In this document: in pieces, positions 6,268 to 7,133 of the stretch
Numbering within the stretch: position 1 is the stretch's first letter
How the letters are laid out: each line of letters begins with the position of its first letter
NCBI GenBank assembly: GCA_902803675.1
Contig: CADCQZ010000464.1
Span: 1 to 7,133 of the forward strand
Direction: 5' to 3'
DNA length: 7,133 nucleotides
Origin: an uncultured Eubacteriales bacterium
GTDB lineage: Bacteria; Bacillota_A; Clostridia; Christensenellales; Aristaeellaceae
Program-made: the position numbers and the translations under genes
Notes under the pieces: model-generated
What the model saw: only the letters and a program-made list of their open reading frames with translations
What the model was told of the DNA's origin: nothing
Database searches by the model: none

Positions 6268-6687
6268 TTACTGGATCCTGAAGATCATGGTGATGGTGGT
6301 GCCGTCAGGCACTTTGGACACGATGTCGAACTCGTCCGCGTTCCGCTTCATGTTCGGCAGGCCCATGCCGGCGCCGAAACCCAGGCTGCGCGCCTCGTCG
6401 CCCGCGGTGGAATACCCCTCCTTCATGGCCAGGGAGATATCCGGGATACCGGGGCCGCAGTCGATGGTCCTGAGGACGATCTTCTCCGCGTCCACATCCG
6501 CCGTCAGATCCCCGCCCAGGGAATGGATCACCAGATTGAGCTCAGCCTCATAGGCCGCCACGGCGATCCGCCTCAGCACCGAGGACGGGATGCCCAGCTG
6601 GCGCAGCTGCTTCTTGATGCCGGTGGAAGCTTCCCCCGCCGTGGTGAAATCCCCGGCGTTCAGATGATACGCGATATGCAGGCCCAT
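6268..6687 (-). CDS. RsbW/SpoIIAB-like GHKL ATPase (putative serine kinase)
   Basis: A 139-residue single HATPase_c domain, the usual length for anti-sigma-factor type kinases. The N-box is 'AAYEAELNLVIHS' (44-56; Glu47, Asn51), the G1 box 'DCGPGIPDI' (76-84) and the G2 box 'SLGFGAGMGLPNMKRNADEF' (101-120). The short 'GxGMGLPNMKR' form is typical of the small ATPases found next to hydrogenase and DRTGG genes. It likely binds ATP and phosphorylates a partner protein, but no STAS-type anti-anti-sigma factor or sigma factor is encoded in the window, so the partner is unknown. The ATG at 6687 is chosen because it overlaps the DRTGG stop by one base (TGATG), has a GGGGGAT site just upstream and starts directly with the domain. 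A longer frame reaching to 6864 only runs through the DRTGG gene and gives Arg/His-rich nonsense. Confidence 0.9.
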   Translation of the reverse strand: MGLHIAYHLNAGDFTTAGEASTGIKKQLRQLGIPSSVLRRIAVAAYEAELNLVIHSLGGDLTADVDAEKIVLRTIDCGPGIPDISLAMKEGYSTAGDEARSLGFGAGMGLPNMKRNADEFDIVSKVPDGTTITMIFRIQ

Positions 6688-7061
6688 CACACGATCCCCC
6701 CATGCTCGTTTCGTTGTATGGTGACGCCGCGGAGCCCCGCGCCGTACAGGATGCCGCAGGTGATGAAGGCGGTCAGATCCGTGGACAGGACGGTGATCCC
6801 CAGGTCCCGCGCCTCGTCGATCACGTTCTCCGGCGGGATCTTGCCCCGGACGAATACGATGCACTTAAGGTCCAGCATCTCGCTGGTGCGCACCACATGG
6901 GGATTGGTGAGCCCGGTGATCAGCACGGTGCTCTCGTTGACGAAAGCCAGCACGTCGCTCATCAGATCCGAGCAGAAACCGCTCTCGATGTCACAGTCGA
7001 GAAACTCTCCCTCCAGCACCACTCTCGCGTTGAGCAGCTCGATCATTCTGTTGACGACCAT
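6687..7061 (-). CDS. Stand-alone DRTGG-domain protein (first of two)
   Basis: A 124-residue protein consisting of one DRTGG-like domain. It shows 'MIELLNARVV' at the start, 'ESGFCSDLMSDVLAFV' (26-41), 'VLITGLTNPHVVRTSEM' (46-62), 'CIVFVRGKIPPENVIDEA' (67-84) and 'GITVLSTDLTAFITCGILY' (88-106). The same layout appears in the gene at 4597-4944 ('GYTCDLLSWVM', 'WVTVQIHMNVIAVA', 'ILPEN', 'IPVLSSPVSAYDICGRM'), so the two are paralogues. No catalytic residues are recognised; a ligand-binding or regulatory role is presumed. AGGAGG lies 7 bases before the ATG at 7061, which supports this start. The stop overlaps the start of the ATPase gene by one base, so the two are translationally coupled and probably act together. 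Confidence 0.83.
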   Translation of the reverse strand: MVVNRMIELLNARVVLEGEFLDCDIESGFCSDLMSDVLAFVNESTVLITGLTNPHVVRTSEMLDLKCIVFVRGKIPPENVIDEARDLGITVLSTDLTAFITCGILYGAGLRGVTIQRNEHGGIV

Positions 7062-7088
7062 ATGGATCCCTCCTTGTACGGGTCAAAA

Positions 7089-7133
7089 TCATATCACATC
7101 GGTGATCAGGATCGTTGCGGCGATCAGCACGGC
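7089..7133 (-). CDS. Possible C-terminal end of an upstream gene (hydrophobic tail)
   Basis: On the minus strand an open frame enters from the window edge and ends in TGA at 7089-7091. It gives only 14 residues, 'AVLIAATILITDVI', a strongly hydrophobic string like the end of a membrane helix or a buried strand. It lies 27 bases ahead of the DRTGG start, with that gene's ribosome site in between. The spacing fits one more gene of the same operon, but the stretch is too short to identify and could be chance. Confidence 0.35.
   Translation of the reverse strand, partial: AVLIAATILITDVI

Noticed and set aside
5729..6553. Open frame on the + strand opposite the hydrogenase-like gene and the ATPase
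   Set aside because: It spans two real minus-strand genes and the gap between them and shows no protein family pattern.
6688..6864. N-terminal extension of the ATPase gene to an ATG at 6864
   Set aside because: The extra 59 residues are Arg/His/Pro-rich, lie wholly within the DRTGG gene in another frame, and the ATG at 6687 has both a ribosome site and the typical TGATG overlap.

Overview
The window reads as a dense, moderately GC-rich chromosomal segment of an anaerobic member of the Bacillota, most likely class Clostridia. The reasons are strong GGAGG-type ribosome binding sites, a sigma-A type promoter, gene-to-gene spacing of a few bases, and a set of proteins typical of fermentative, H2-metabolising clostridia. 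The exact lineage cannot be fixed from the sequence. I see no rRNA, tRNA, CRISPR array, insertion sequence or phage gene.

Left edge (1-831, + strand): the 3' end of a gene for a DUF4340-like protein, a family usually found beside GldG-like ABC exporter components. It converges on, and overlaps by 17 bp, an operon read from the minus strand. A strong intrinsic-terminator-like hairpin for the + strand transcript lies about 200 bases further on, inside the opposing gene (1038-1072).

Middle (815-3895, minus strand): an apparent three-gene operon with its own promoter. It runs from a GntR/FCD-type repressor to a secreted CapA-like metallophosphatase and then a cytosolic-looking alkaline-phosphatase-superfamily phosphodiesterase. 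The last two are separated by a short hairpin. The promoter's -35 box overlaps the stop codon of the gene upstream.

Right (3892-7133, minus strand): five tightly packed genes in the order DRTGG protein, RsbW/SpoIIAB-like ATPase, [FeFe]-hydrogenase-like iron-sulfur protein, second DRTGG protein, PHP-domain phosphoesterase. A hydrophobic C-terminal fragment of a further gene may precede them. This set resembles the accessory or 'sensory hydrogenase' module that in many clostridia sits next to the electron-bifurcating hydrogenase HydABC. Here the hydrogenase-like protein keeps the H-cluster cysteines, but three of its active-site positions differ from those of catalytic enzymes: alanine replaces the proton-relay cysteine, asparagine replaces the L3 methionine, and the L2 glutamate is lost. 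It also lacks a PAS domain. The HydABC genes do not follow; the GntR operon does. I infer a redox- or H2-sensing and signalling unit rather than a bulk H2-producing enzyme. This is the most interesting part of the window.
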